39,384 nucleotides of DNA from Novosphingobium sp. SG751A (GCF_013149295.1 NZ_JABGCB010000028.1:1-39384), one strand, 5' to 3'. Shown: positions 25,857-33,913, numbered from the stretch's first letter. Translations and numbers: made by a program. The notes: a model not told the origin generated them from the letters alone.

Positions 25857-27545
25857 ATGCGCGACGAAGGCAGGTTGTGGGTGAGCGCGGGCGTGGCCAG
25901 CGAATGCGGACCGCGCGCGGAAAATCAGGACTTTGCCGGTGTTTACCTCGGCACGGAAATCGAGCGCGCGGGGCGCGGGATGGTGGCCGCGCTGGCCGAT
26001 GGGGTTTCGGGCGGCAAGGGTGGCCGGATTGCGGCGGAACTGGCAGTGGCCAGCCTGCTCGACGGATATTTCACGCAAAGCGACACCATTGGCGTGGCCG
26101 CCGCGGTCAACCGGGTGATGGCGCCCTATAACCGTTGGTTGGCCGCAATGGGGCGCAGCGAGACGATGGCGCATTGCGCCACCACCTTCACCACATTGGT
26201 TCTGCGTGGCCGCCGCGCTCATGTCTGCCATGTGGGCGACAGCCGGGCATGGCTGCTGCGCGACGGACATCTCAGTCAGATCACCAAGGACCACACCCAT
26301 TCCCACCCCGACCGGCGCCATATCCTGCTGCGCGCGCTGGGGCTGGAGGAAGAGTTGCGGCTCGACCATCACGAGATCGCGCTGGCCGAGCATGACCGGT
26401 TGCTGTTGACCAGCGACGGGGTGCACGGCGTTTTGTCGCCGCGAAAAATCGAGAAAATCCTGAGTCATCGGCAATCCGCCGAGGCTGATGCGCAGGCTCT
26501 TGCCACCGCTGCGCTGGATGCGGGCGGACAGGATAATGCCAGCGCGCTGGTGCTCGATGTGGTCAGCCTGCCCGCTGTGGGCCATGATGCGATCGCGGGC
26601 GATCTGGCCCGCCTGCCGATCCTGTCGCCGCCCGAGGCGGGCGAGAGCGTTGACGGGTTCAGGCTGGAAAGCATCCTGTCCGATGGGCGCTACACGCGAT
26701 TGTTCCGCGCGACCGATACGGCTGATGGTGCCGAAGTGGTTATCAAATTCCCCAAGCCGACCCTGCTCTCCGAAAGCGGCGCACGCTCGGCCTTCACCCG
26801 CGAATTGCTGATCGGCAGCCGGGTGAGCAGCCCCTTCGTCGGCGGCGCCATTCCCGTCTCGCTCGAACGCCAGACCCGCCTTTACGGGGTCCAACCCTTC
26901 TATGACGGACAAACGCTGGAAGAGCGGATGAAGGCCCCCATCGCGCTGGACGAGGCGCTTGGCATTGCCGTCGGCCTGACTCGCGCGGTAGCCGCGCTGC
27001 ACCGACAGGGCATCATTCACCGTGACATAAAGCCCGAGAATGTCATCCTGCCGCGTGAAGGTGGGTTGAAGCTGGTGGACCTTGGCGTGGCGCGCCTGCC
27101 GCGCATCGAGGACTTCACCGGCGACGAGATCCCCGGCACGCCCTCCTACCTTGCCCCTGAAATGTTTTCCGGCGAGGCGGGCAGCGAGGAGAGCGATCAA
27201 TTCGCGCTTGGCGTCACGCTGTGGCGCCTTTTCGCCCGCTTCTGGCCCTATGGCGAAGCCGAGGCCTTCAGCCGCCCCCGTTTCCGCGAGGCCGCCGCGC
27301 CCAGTCGCACGCGACCCGAATTGCCCGGTTGGCTCGACGCTGTCCTGCTGCGCGCGGTGGCCATTGCCCCGCAGGACCGGTTTGGTGATGTGGTCGAATT
27401 GCTGCGCGCATTGGAAGGAGGCGCCGCGGTCGAGCGCACACCCCTGCGCAAGCCTGCGTTGATCGAGCGGCATCCGGTCGCCTTTTGGAAAGGCGTATCC
27501 GCGCTGCTCTTTGCGGCTCTGATCGTTGCTTTGGTCTGGAAGTAA
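25857..27545 (+). CDS. PP2C phosphatase - Ser/Thr kinase fusion, membrane-anchored
   Basis: This 562-residue bifunctional protein has a PP2C domain in residues 1-240. It holds the metal and phosphate motifs RAENQD, ALADGVSGGKGG, HVGDSRAW, LLLTSDGVHGVL and AGGQDNAS. A Hanks-type kinase spans about 262-520, with lysine K297 in VVIKF, catalytic H388-R-D390-I-K-P-E-N395, D408-L-G in place of DFG, and SYLAPEMF. The glycine-rich loop is poor (LSDGRYTRLF). A single C-terminal transmembrane helix (about 541-560) anchors it, with the catalytic domains in the cytoplasm. Such fusions recur beside nitrate-assimilation genes. Here it sits between narK and nasTS, which suggests signalling on nitrogen status. 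Its substrates are unknown. Confidence 0.92.
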   Translation: MRDEGRLWVSAGVASECGPRAENQDFAGVYLGTEIERAGRGMVAALADGVSGGKGGRIAAELAVASLLDGYFTQSDTIGVAAAVNRVMAPYNRWLAAMGRSETMAHCATTFTTLVLRGRRAHVCHVGDSRAWLLRDGHLSQITKDHTHSHPDRRHILLRALGLEEELRLDHHEIALAEHDRLLLTSDGVHGVLSPRKIEKILSHRQSAEADAQALATAALDAGGQDNASALVLDVVSLPAVGHDAIAGDLARLPILSPPEAGESVDGFRLESILSDGRYTRLFRATDTADGAEVVIKFPKPTLLSESGARSAFTRELLIGSRVSSPFVGGAIPVSLERQTRLYGVQPFYDGQTLEERMKAPIALDEALGIAVGLTRAVAALHRQGIIHRDIKPENVILPREGGLKLVDLGVARLPRIEDFTGDEIPGTPSYLAPEMFSGEAGSEESDQFALGVTLWRLFARFWPYGEAEAFSRPRFREAAAPSRTRPELPGWLDAVLLRAVAIAPQDRFGDVVELLRALEGGAAVERTPLRKPALIERHPVAFWKGVSALLFAALIVALVWK

Positions 27546-27547
27546 AA

Positions 27548-27594
27548 GTCGATTCGACATGGCGCGGCACCTTGCTGAAAAGGAGCGGCGCCAT
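27548..27594 (+). terminator. Stem-loops after the PP2C-kinase gene
   Basis: Immediately after the stop codon come GTCGA-T-TCGAC (27548-27558) and a larger hairpin, ATGGCGC (27559-27565) with GCGCCAT (27588-27594), including an inner CCTT/AAGG stem. No T-run follows, so it may only slow transcription or stabilise the message end. Confidence 0.4.
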
Positions 27595-27754
27595 TGCCGA
27601 CTGTGTTAATGGAAAATGATTTTGCAAATAGCCGATCGCGCCTTTGCGGCGGCTGCGAAATAAAAATGCCGGATTCATCTCGCTTATGCAAGAGCAAATT
27701 GGAAATCACGCAAAGCCCCTTGCGTTGCGGCCTATCCGCCGCCATCGAGAATCC

Positions 27755-28336
27755 ATGCGAATAGCGATCATCGATGAGAGCGCGGTACGAGCCAGCGTCA
27801 TGCAGGAGGGGCTGGCGCAGCTAGGCGATTGCGAGATATTCGTGATCACCGAGAGGCGCGGTCTGGTGCGCCGGATTTCGGAAATTGATGCCGATATCGT
27901 ATTGATGGATTTAGGAAATCCCAGTCGAGACGTGCTGGAGGAATATTTCGCCGTCAGCCGCGTTCTGGCCCGCCCCATCGCCATGTTCGTCGATGATTCC
28001 GACGAGGAATCCATCGGTGCCAGCATCGATGCCGGAGTGTCGGCCTATGTGGTCGATGGCTTTGCCCCGCATCGCATCCGCTCGATCCTCGATCTGGCCA
28101 TCCGGCGCTTCCATGCCTTTTCGCGCCTGCAAACAGAACTGTCTGTTGCGCAAAGCAAATTGGCCGAACGCGAGTCCGTCGACAAGGCCAAACGCATTTT
28201 GATGCAGACGCGCGGATTGGGCGAACCGGAAGCATACGCAGAATTACGTAAGACCGCGATGAACCAGGGCAAGCGCATAGCCGAAATCGCCGATGCAGTG
28301 GTCACCGCGCATAATTTGATCGGAGGGGCAGCATGA
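27755..28336 (+). CDS. nasT: NasT: ANTAR-domain RNA-binding antiterminator
   Basis: This 193-residue protein has an N-terminal receiver domain (MRIAIIDESAVRASVMQEGL; phosphoacceptor-position D52 in IVLMDLGNPSRD). A coiled linker and a C-terminal ANTAR domain follow (about 130-190: LAERESVDKAKRILMQTRGL, EPEAYAELRKTAMNQGKRIA). ANTAR dimers bind two-hairpin RNA motifs and prevent terminator formation. In nitrate systems NasT is held by NasS until nitrate or nitrite binds NasS. The ATG at 27755 has GAGA just upstream; an ATG at 27644 would add an unrelated basic tail. The stop overlaps the nasS start by 4 bases. Two matching RNA leaders lie downstream, at 29633 and 31260. Confidence 0.93.
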   Translation: MRIAIIDESAVRASVMQEGLAQLGDCEIFVITERRGLVRRISEIDADIVLMDLGNPSRDVLEEYFAVSRVLARPIAMFVDDSDEESIGASIDAGVSAYVVDGFAPHRIRSILDLAIRRFHAFSRLQTELSVAQSKLAERESVDKAKRILMQTRGLGEPEAYAELRKTAMNQGKRIAEIADAVVTAHNLIGGAA

Positions 28337-29550
28337 CAACCAAATTCTCCATCGGTTTCCTGCCTCTGGTCGATGCGGCCCTGCCTATTCTGGCCCATGT
28401 ACATGGCTTTGCCGCCGACGAAGGTCTCCACCTCGAACTGGTCAAGGATGTCAGTTGGGCCACGGTGCTGGACCGGCTGCTTTATGGCCACACGGATGCG
28501 GCGCATATGGTGGCGCCGCTGGCGATTGCCACCACGCTGGGGCGCGGGCGCCCTGCCCAGCCTTTGTCGGCGCCCTTTGTGTTGGGGCTGAACGGCAATG
28601 CGATCACATTGAAATCGGATCTGGCACAGCGCGTTGCGCCCGAAGGCGCCTTGGGAGATCCGGTGGAGGTGGGCGCGGCGCTGCGAGAAATCGCGATGGA
28701 GTGCAAGGCGGCGGGCCATCCTTTGTGCTTTGGCGTGGTGCATCGCTATTCCAGCCATAATTACATGCTGCGTTATTGGCTGGCCGGTTGCGGCATTCGC
28801 CCCGATGAGGATGTTGAAATCACCACTGTTCCGCCGCCCTTCTGTGCTGATGCGCTGGAGGCGGGCGATGTCGATGGCATTTGCGTGGGCGAACCGTGGA
28901 ACAGCGTCGCGGTTGAACGGGGCGCCGGCACGATCGTTCTGGCCACGGCGCAGGTGTGGCGGCGGGGCGTGGAAAAGGTGCTGGCCATGCGCGAATCGGT
29001 GATGGAATCGCGCCGCGAGGAGGTGGAGGCGCTGATCCGCGCTCTGCATCGCGCCGCGCGGCAATTCGTCGATCCCGAGGCGCTGCTCACCAATGCGGCG
29101 ATTTTGGCTCGGCCCGAATATCTCAACGCCGATGTCAATCTGATCCTGCGCGCGCTGGGCGACCGGCTGTTGCTGCATAAGGGCGGCGAGTTGATCCATT
29201 TCCCCGATTTCATGTTTCAGTATCGAGAAGCGGCGAATTTTCCTTGGGTTAGTCAGGCGCAATGGCTTTATTCGCAAATGCTGCGCTGGGATCGCACGCC
29301 CTATGATCCTGGCGATGAGGCCAAGGTGGCGCGGGTTTTTCGCCCCGATGTTTACCGCAGCGCGCTAACCGGAACGGATGCTCCTTTGCCCGGGGCCTCC
29401 TCCAAGGTCGAAGGCAGTCTGCATCAGCCGATGGTGGTTGGGACGCAGCAAGGACTTATCACGCTGGAAAAGAACGCATTTTTCGATGGCCGCATCTTCG
29501 ATCCGCATGATTTGGCGGGCTATCTGGCGCAAGATTCCTACGCCAAATAG
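28333..29550 (+). CDS. nasS: NasS: cytosolic nitrate/nitrite sensor, NrtA-like
   Basis: This 405-residue protein is homologous to nitrate ABC-transporter binding proteins (KFSIGFLPLVDAALPILAHV, LYGHTDAAHMVAPLAIATTL, VHRYSSHNYMLRYWLAG, DVDGICVGEPWNSVAVERGA). It has no signal peptide or lipobox, so it stays in the cytoplasm, as NasS does. In the NasS-NasT model NasS sequesters NasT and releases it on binding nitrate or nitrite. Translational coupling to nasT by an ATGA overlap fits stoichiometric production of the pair. No ABC permease or ATPase genes are nearby, which further argues against a transport role. Confidence 0.9.
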   Translation: MTTKFSIGFLPLVDAALPILAHVHGFAADEGLHLELVKDVSWATVLDRLLYGHTDAAHMVAPLAIATTLGRGRPAQPLSAPFVLGLNGNAITLKSDLAQRVAPEGALGDPVEVGAALREIAMECKAAGHPLCFGVVHRYSSHNYMLRYWLAGCGIRPDEDVEITTVPPPFCADALEAGDVDGICVGEPWNSVAVERGAGTIVLATAQVWRRGVEKVLAMRESVMESRREEVEALIRALHRAARQFVDPEALLTNAAILARPEYLNADVNLILRALGDRLLLHKGGELIHFPDFMFQYREAANFPWVSQAQWLYSQMLRWDRTPYDPGDEAKVARVFRPDVYRSALTGTDAPLPGASSKVEGSLHQPMVVGTQQGLITLEKNAFFDGRIFDPHDLAGYLAQDSYAK

Positions 29551-29581
29551 CGTAGGCGGCGGTTTCCGGCGGAATAAGCGC

Positions 29582-29611
29582 TTGCCGAAATTTCGCGCCT
29601 CGCCGTAAAAC
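29582..29611 (+). promoter_or_regulatory. Probable promoter of the porin leader
   Basis: TTGCCG (29582-29587) and GTAAAA/TAAAAC (29605-29611) are spaced 17-18 bases. Transcription would start near 29617, about 16 bases before the first ANTAR hairpin, the same distance as in the nirB leader. A 10-base palindrome CGAAATTTCG (29586-29595) overlaps the spacer and might be an operator. Confidence 0.45.
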
Positions 29612-29632
29612 CAATGTGCGTTTCGAGAGGTT

Positions 29633-29698
29633 GGGCCCAAAGACGGGTCCCGCCGATGGAACCGAAACGCCAGCATAGTTTCGTGGCAATGGCGCCGC
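29633..29698 (+). promoter_or_regulatory. ANTAR two-hairpin RNA motif, porin leader
   Basis: Hairpin P1 is GGGCCC (29633-29638), loop AAAGAC (29639-29644), GGGTCC (29645-29650). Hairpin P2 is GTGGC (29683-29687), loop AATGGC (29688-29693), GCCGC (29694-29698). Both loops have six bases with A at 1 and G at 4, the defining feature of ANTAR targets. The P2 3' arm is the first part of the terminator 5' arm, so the two structures are mutually exclusive. The P1-P2 linker is 32 bases. Confidence 0.85.
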
Positions 29699-29744
29699 CC
29701 GGTCTGTCCCTCATGGTGGGGGAAGCAGATCGAGGCGGCTTTTT
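29694..29744 (+). terminator. Intrinsic terminator (attenuator) in the porin leader
   Basis: The stem pairs GCCGCCCGGTCTG (29694-29706) with CAGATCG-A-GGCGGC (29726-29739): 13 bp with one bulged A and one G-U pair. It is followed by TTTTT (29740-29744). It lies 131 bases upstream of the porin ATG and would stop transcription unless P2 forms instead. Confidence 0.85.
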
Positions 29745-29875
29745 GCGTTTTACGCCCTGCCCCACCAAACCCGCGCTGGCCGAGATACAACAGCAATCAG
29801 AACATTAACCCGCCAGGGCGGGATCGGGAGAGCTTTGCCTTTTGAACGGGCAGATTTTCCATGAGGGGACGAGCC

Positions 29876-31165
29876 ATGATCCGTTATCTGCTGACCGCCG
29901 CGCCGGTCGCGTTAATCGCCACGACTGCCTATGCTGCTGCGCCTGCGCCCAAATTTGGCGATCCGGTGCCCTTTGCCGATGGCACGATGACGTTTGACCC
30001 GATTGTCGATGCCCGGCTGCGCTGGGAAGATGTCGATGCCACGACCAAGAGCGCGGACGCCGTCACGCTGCGCGTTCGCGCCGGGGCGGAAATCAAACAC
30101 AAGGCATCGGGCCTCTCGGCACTGGTTGAGGGCACGGGGACGGTGGCGCTGGAGGACCATTACAACGCCTTTCCCTATGCCAACGCCGCCAGCAGCCAGT
30201 ATCACAGCGCACAGGCCGTAATCCCCGATCCGCAGAACGCGGCGTTCAACCGGTTTCAGATCGCCTATCAGAAGCAGGGCATCGGCCTGACCGTAGGCCG
30301 CCAGCGGATCAATCTGGACGATCAGCGCTTTGTCGGCTCGGTGGGCTGGCGCCAGAACGAGCAGACGTTTGACGCGGTGCGCGGCACCGTCAATGGCGGC
30401 CCGATCTCGCTGGACGCCACCTATGCGATCAGCCAACGCACGATTTTCGGCAATGATGGCGGAGCGCGCACGGCCTATAACGGCCACTTCATCTTCCTCA
30501 ACGGCGGGCTGAAGAACGCATTGGGGTCGATCAAGGGCTTTGCCTATATCCTTGATTACGACAAGGCCACTTTCTCGAATGCCGCCGCGCGCAGCACGCT
30601 GGACAGTTCGCAGACCTATGGCGTTCGCGGCAATACCGCGCCGATCAAGCTGGCCAAGAACATCAATTTCGTGCTGACCGGCAGTTATGCCAACCAGCGC
30701 AATTATGACCGCAACGCCAAGACCTATAATGCCGACTATTACTTTGGCGAAGCCGCGCTCAATGTCATGAACACCACCTTCACCGGCGGTTACGAAGAGC
30801 TGGGCGCGGATCGCGGCGCGACGGGCGGCACATGGTCGTTCCAGACACCGATGGCCACGCTGCACAAGTTCAACGGTACGGCGGATCTCTTCCTGACCAC
30901 GCCTGCCAATGGCCTTGCCGACACCTATGTGGGTGTTGCAGGCAAGTTTCCCAAGGTCAAGGCCCTGCCCGGGCTGAACTATGGCGTAACCTACCACTGG
31001 TTCGGCAGCGCGGTGAACAGCCTGAAATATGGCAACGAGCTGGATGCCCAGATTGGCTTCAAGATCAGCAAGATCACATGGCTGGTCAAATATGCTGATT
31101 ATCAGGCCAAGGGCTTTGGCGCGGACACAAAGAAGTTCTGGCTTCAGGCAGAATATTCCTTCTAA
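29876..31165 (+). CDS. AlgE-like (alginate export family) outer-membrane porin, probably for nitrate/nitrite
   Basis: This 429-residue protein has a signal peptide (MIRYLLTAAPVALIATTAYA). The rest is an antiparallel beta-barrel with alternating strands (FQIAYQKQGIGLTVGRQRIN, NINFVLTGSYANQRN, ITWLVKYADYQAKG) and a C-terminal aromatic ending (WLQAEYSF) typical for outer-membrane insertion. The family is named after alginate export, but no alginate genes are present. The gene is under its own ANTAR-type attenuator and stands between nasS and nirB. It therefore probably conducts nitrate or nitrite; this is inferred from context. AGGGGACG before the ATG at 29876 supports this start over the ATG at 29861. 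Confidence 0.85.
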   Translation: MIRYLLTAAPVALIATTAYAAAPAPKFGDPVPFADGTMTFDPIVDARLRWEDVDATTKSADAVTLRVRAGAEIKHKASGLSALVEGTGTVALEDHYNAFPYANAASSQYHSAQAVIPDPQNAAFNRFQIAYQKQGIGLTVGRQRINLDDQRFVGSVGWRQNEQTFDAVRGTVNGGPISLDATYAISQRTIFGNDGGARTAYNGHFIFLNGGLKNALGSIKGFAYILDYDKATFSNAAARSTLDSSQTYGVRGNTAPIKLAKNINFVLTGSYANQRNYDRNAKTYNADYYFGEAALNVMNTTFTGGYEELGADRGATGGTWSFQTPMATLHKFNGTADLFLTTPANGLADTYVGVAGKFPKVKALPGLNYGVTYHWFGSAVNSLKYGNELDAQIGFKISKITWLVKYADYQAKGFGADTKKFWLQAEYSF

Positions 31166-31175
31166 ATCATTTAGA
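31161..31175. promoter_or_regulatory. Perfect 15-base palindrome upstream of the nirB promoter
   Basis: TCTAAAT-C-ATTTAGA covers the porin stop codon. It lies about 76 bases upstream of the likely nirB transcription start, a typical position for an activator site. Confidence 0.45.
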
Positions 31176-31190
31176 TAACATCTATCGCTT

Positions 31191-31225
31191 CGCAGCCGCA
31201 CAAAATCTCTTGCAGATAGGCTGCG
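31191..31225. promoter_or_regulatory. CGCAGCC/GGCTGCG inverted repeat at the nirB promoter
   Basis: Two 7-base perfect complementary arms (31191-31197, 31219-31225) are separated by 21 bases. The pair flanks the -35 element of the nirB promoter. It could be a DNA operator or a hairpin at the end of the porin message; no T-run follows. Confidence 0.4.
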
Positions 31226-31237
31226 ATGCGGTAAGAT
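31210..31237 (+). promoter_or_regulatory. Probable promoter of the nirB leader
   Basis: TTGCAG (31210-31215) and TAAGAT (31232-31237) are spaced 16 bases. The predicted start near 31244 is about 16 bases before hairpin P1. Confidence 0.55.
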
Positions 31238-31259
31238 GGACCCATACATGCATTGGTTC

Positions 31260-31332
31260 TTCGTCCAGCGTCGGACGAAATAATAAGAATCCACCGCATT
31301 ACCATCCAACATATGCGTGGCAACGAAGCCGC
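31260..31332 (+). promoter_or_regulatory. ANTAR two-hairpin RNA motif, nirB leader
   Basis: Hairpin P1 is TTCGTCC (31260-31266), loop AGCGTC (31267-31272), GGACGAA (31273-31279). Hairpin P2 is GTGGC (31317-31321), loop AACGAA (31322-31327), GCCGC (31328-31332). Both are six-base loops with A1 and G4. The P2 stem is identical to that in the porin leader although the loop differs. The linker is 37 bases. The P2 3' arm lies inside the terminator 5' arm. Confidence 0.9.
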
Positions 31333-31372
31333 TTCGAAGAGGTCAACTCGACCGTTTCGTTGCGGCTTTTTT
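31326..31372 (+). terminator. Intrinsic terminator (attenuator) in the nirB leader
   Basis: AAGCCGC (31326-31332) pairs with GCGGCTT (31362-31368), followed by a T-run 31367-31372. Inside, CGAA/TTCG and GGTC/GACC extend the stem around loop AACTC. It lies 33 bases upstream of the nirB GTG and is incompatible with hairpin P2. Confidence 0.88.
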
Positions 31373-31405
31373 CTGTTTGGCGCGCAAAACCCAGGAGTGC
31401 CCGAG

Positions 31406-33913
31406 GTGAATGCCCCCAACCTTGTGAAAATCCCCGAAGGCGATTTGCGCGAAAGGCTTGTTGTGGTCGGCAACGGCATGGCCGGTTGCCGCGCGGTGGA
31501 GGAAATCCTCGCCCGTGATGCAAACCGCTTTGCCATCACGATCTTTGGCGCCGAACCGCGGGTGAACTATAACCGCATCATGCTCTCGCCGGTTCTGGCC
31601 GGTGAAAAGCAGTTTGACGACATCGTGATCAACACGGCCGAGTGGTATGTCGAAAACGACATTACGCTGGTGTCGGGCGATCCGGTGGTGGCGATTGATC
31701 GCGCGGCACAAACGGTAACGAGCGCTTCGGGTCGCATCGAGGCTTATGACCGCCTGCTGATCGCCACCGGATCGGAACCATTTATCATCCCGGTGCCGGG
31801 CAAGGATTTGTCGGGCGTGGTGTCTTTCCGCGATCTGGACGACGTGGACAAGATGCTGGCGGCAGCCGCCAATGGCGGCCATGCGGTGGTGATCGGCGGG
31901 GGCCTTCTGGGGCTGGAGGCGGCCCATGGCCTGTCGCTGCGCGGCATGGACGTGACCGTGCTGCACCTGATGCCCACGCTGATGGAGCGTCAGCTCGACG
32001 AGGCCGCCGGCTGGCTGCTGAAGAGCGAGCTGGAACGCCGGGGCCAGACGATCCTGACCGGGGCCGACACCGCCGAAATTCTGGGCAAGGATGGCAAGGT
32101 CGTCGGCGTCAAGCTGAAGGATGGCCGCGAGATCCCCGCCAGCATCGTGGTGATGGCCGTAGGTATCCGCCCCTCGACCGCGCTGGCGCGTCAGGCCGGG
32201 CTGGATGTCGAACGCGGGATCATGGTCGATGACCATATGGTGACCAGCGATCCGGCCGTGATGGCGGTTGGCGAATGCGTTCAGCATCGCGGGATCTGCT
32301 ATGGTCTGGTCGCGCCTTTGTGGGAAATGTGCCGCAGCCTTGCCGATGCGGCGGTTTCGGCGCCTTCCGGCTACACCGGCTCGGTCACTTCGACCAAGCT
32401 GAAGGTTTCGGGGATCGATCTGTTCTCGGCGGGCGATTTCAGCGGCGGGGCCGATTGCGAAGACATCGTCATGCGCGATGCCGCGCGCGGCGTGTACAAG
32501 CGCGTGATCGTCAAGGAGAACAAGCTGATCGGCGCGGTGCTCTATGGCGACACCGCCGATGGCTCGTGGTATTTCGACCTGCTCAAGCGTGAGGAAGATG
32601 TTTCCGACATCCGCGAAGCCCTGATCTTCGGTCAGGCCTTTGCCCAAGGCGGAGGCGCCCTCGCGGACCCTAATGCCGCCGTTGCCGCCCTTTCGGATGA
32701 TGCCGAAGTGTGTGGCTGCAACGGCGTGACCAAGGGAACCGTTGTATCGACCATCAAGGGCGGCGCCTGCAGCCTCGACGCCGTGCGCAGCCAGTGCAAG
32801 GCTTCGGCCTCCTGCGGCTCTTGCACCGGTCTGGTGGAAAGCCTGCTCAAGCTGACGCTGGGCGATGATGTGAAGTCGGGTCCGAAGACCTTGTGCAAGT
32901 GCACCAGCTTCAGCCACGATGACGTGCGCCGCCTGATCGTGGAAAAAGAGCTGAAGGCCATCCCGCAGGTCATGCAGGAACTGACGTGGAAGACGCCCGA
33001 TGGCTGCGCTTCCTGTCGTCCTGCCCTCAACTACTATCTGCTCTGCGCATGGCCGGGCGAATATGTGGACGATCAGCAGAGCCGCTTCGTCAACGAGCGC
33101 ATGCACGCCAATATCCAGAAGGACGGCACCTATTCGGTGGTCCCGCGCATGTGGGGCGGCGTCACCACCCCCAACGAATTGCGCGCCATTGCAGACGCTG
33201 CCGACAAGTATCAGGCCCGTCTGGTGAAAGTCACCGGCGGCCAGCGCATCGATCTCTTCGGCATCAAGAAGGAAGATCTGCCCGCAATCTGGGGCGACCT
33301 CAACGCCGCCGGGATGGTCTCGGGCCATGCCTATGGCAAGTCGCTGCGTACGGTGAAGACCTGCGTTGGATCGGAATGGTGCCGCTTCGGCACGCAGGAT
33401 TCGACCGGTCTGGGCATCAAGACCGAGCAGATGACCTGGGGCAGTTGGATGCCCCACAAGTTCAAGATCGCCGTATCGGGCTGCCCGCGCAATTGCGCCG
33501 AAGCCACGATCAAGGACTTTGGCGTGATCTGCGTGGACTCGGGCTATGAACTGCATGTCGGCGGCAATGGCGGCATCCATGTCCGCGCCACCGATCTGCT
33601 CTCCAAGGTGACGACCGAGCAGGAAGCGCTCGATGTCTGCGCCGCCTTCATCCAGCTTTATCGCGAACAGGCATGGTATCTGGAACGCACAGCGCCCTGG
33701 ATCGAACGCGTTGGCCTCGATTACGTCAAGGCCCAGCTCTTCGACGATCCCGAAGCCGTGGCCAAGCTGGCAGAGCGTTTCCACTATTCGCAGCAGTTCA
33801 TGCAGGACGATCCATGGGCCCGCCGCGCCGCCGGCGAGGATGCCGAACTCCACCAGCATCTGGCCGAGTTCCGCCCCTTTCCCACCATGCAATTGAAGGA
33901 GGCCGCAGAATGA
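31406..33913 (+). CDS. nirB: Assimilatory nitrite reductase, large subunit
   Basis: This 835-residue cytoplasmic enzyme reduces nitrite to ammonium with NAD(P)H. The order is an FAD/NAD(P)-binding part (LVVVGNGMAGCRAVEEIL, AVVIGGGLLGLEAAHGLSL) and then a BFD-type [2Fe-2S] domain with C436/C438/C470/C473. A second Cys-rich segment follows (LCKCTSF ... CASCRPAL). The sirohaem/[4Fe-4S] reductase halves have C653-x5-C659 and C693-x3-C697 (CVGSEWC, GCPRNC). GTG at 31406 is chosen because AGGAG lies 8 bases upstream. An upstream in-frame ATG (31253) would put coding sequence over the leader hairpins. Four-base overlaps link it to nirD, nasA and cobA. Confidence 0.96.
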   Translation: MNAPNLVKIPEGDLRERLVVVGNGMAGCRAVEEILARDANRFAITIFGAEPRVNYNRIMLSPVLAGEKQFDDIVINTAEWYVENDITLVSGDPVVAIDRAAQTVTSASGRIEAYDRLLIATGSEPFIIPVPGKDLSGVVSFRDLDDVDKMLAAAANGGHAVVIGGGLLGLEAAHGLSLRGMDVTVLHLMPTLMERQLDEAAGWLLKSELERRGQTILTGADTAEILGKDGKVVGVKLKDGREIPASIVVMAVGIRPSTALARQAGLDVERGIMVDDHMVTSDPAVMAVGECVQHRGICYGLVAPLWEMCRSLADAAVSAPSGYTGSVTSTKLKVSGIDLFSAGDFSGGADCEDIVMRDAARGVYKRVIVKENKLIGAVLYGDTADGSWYFDLLKREEDVSDIREALIFGQAFAQGGGALADPNAAVAALSDDAEVCGCNGVTKGTVVSTIKGGACSLDAVRSQCKASASCGSCTGLVESLLKLTLGDDVKSGPKTLCKCTSFSHDDVRRLIVEKELKAIPQVMQELTWKTPDGCASCRPALNYYLLCAWPGEYVDDQQSRFVNERMHANIQKDGTYSVVPRMWGGVTTPNELRAIADAADKYQARLVKVTGGQRIDLFGIKKEDLPAIWGDLNAAGMVSGHAYGKSLRTVKTCVGSEWCRFGTQDSTGLGIKTEQMTWGSWMPHKFKIAVSGCPRNCAEATIKDFGVICVDSGYELHVGGNGGIHVRATDLLSKVTTEQEALDVCAAFIQLYREQAWYLERTAPWIERVGLDYVKAQLFDDPEAVAKLAERFHYSQQFMQDDPWARRAAGEDAELHQHLAEFRPFPTMQLKEAAE

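Noticed and set aside
25755..27560. 601-codon minus-strand frame opposite the PP2C-kinase gene
   Set aside because: Shadow of a gene with clear catalytic motifs; no ribosome site or family match.
31343..33892. 849-codon open frame on the minus strand opposite nirB
   Set aside because: It is the shadow of nirB in GC-rich DNA. The translation is low-complexity His/Gly/Ala/Arg-rich with no family signature, while the plus strand encodes a textbook NirB.
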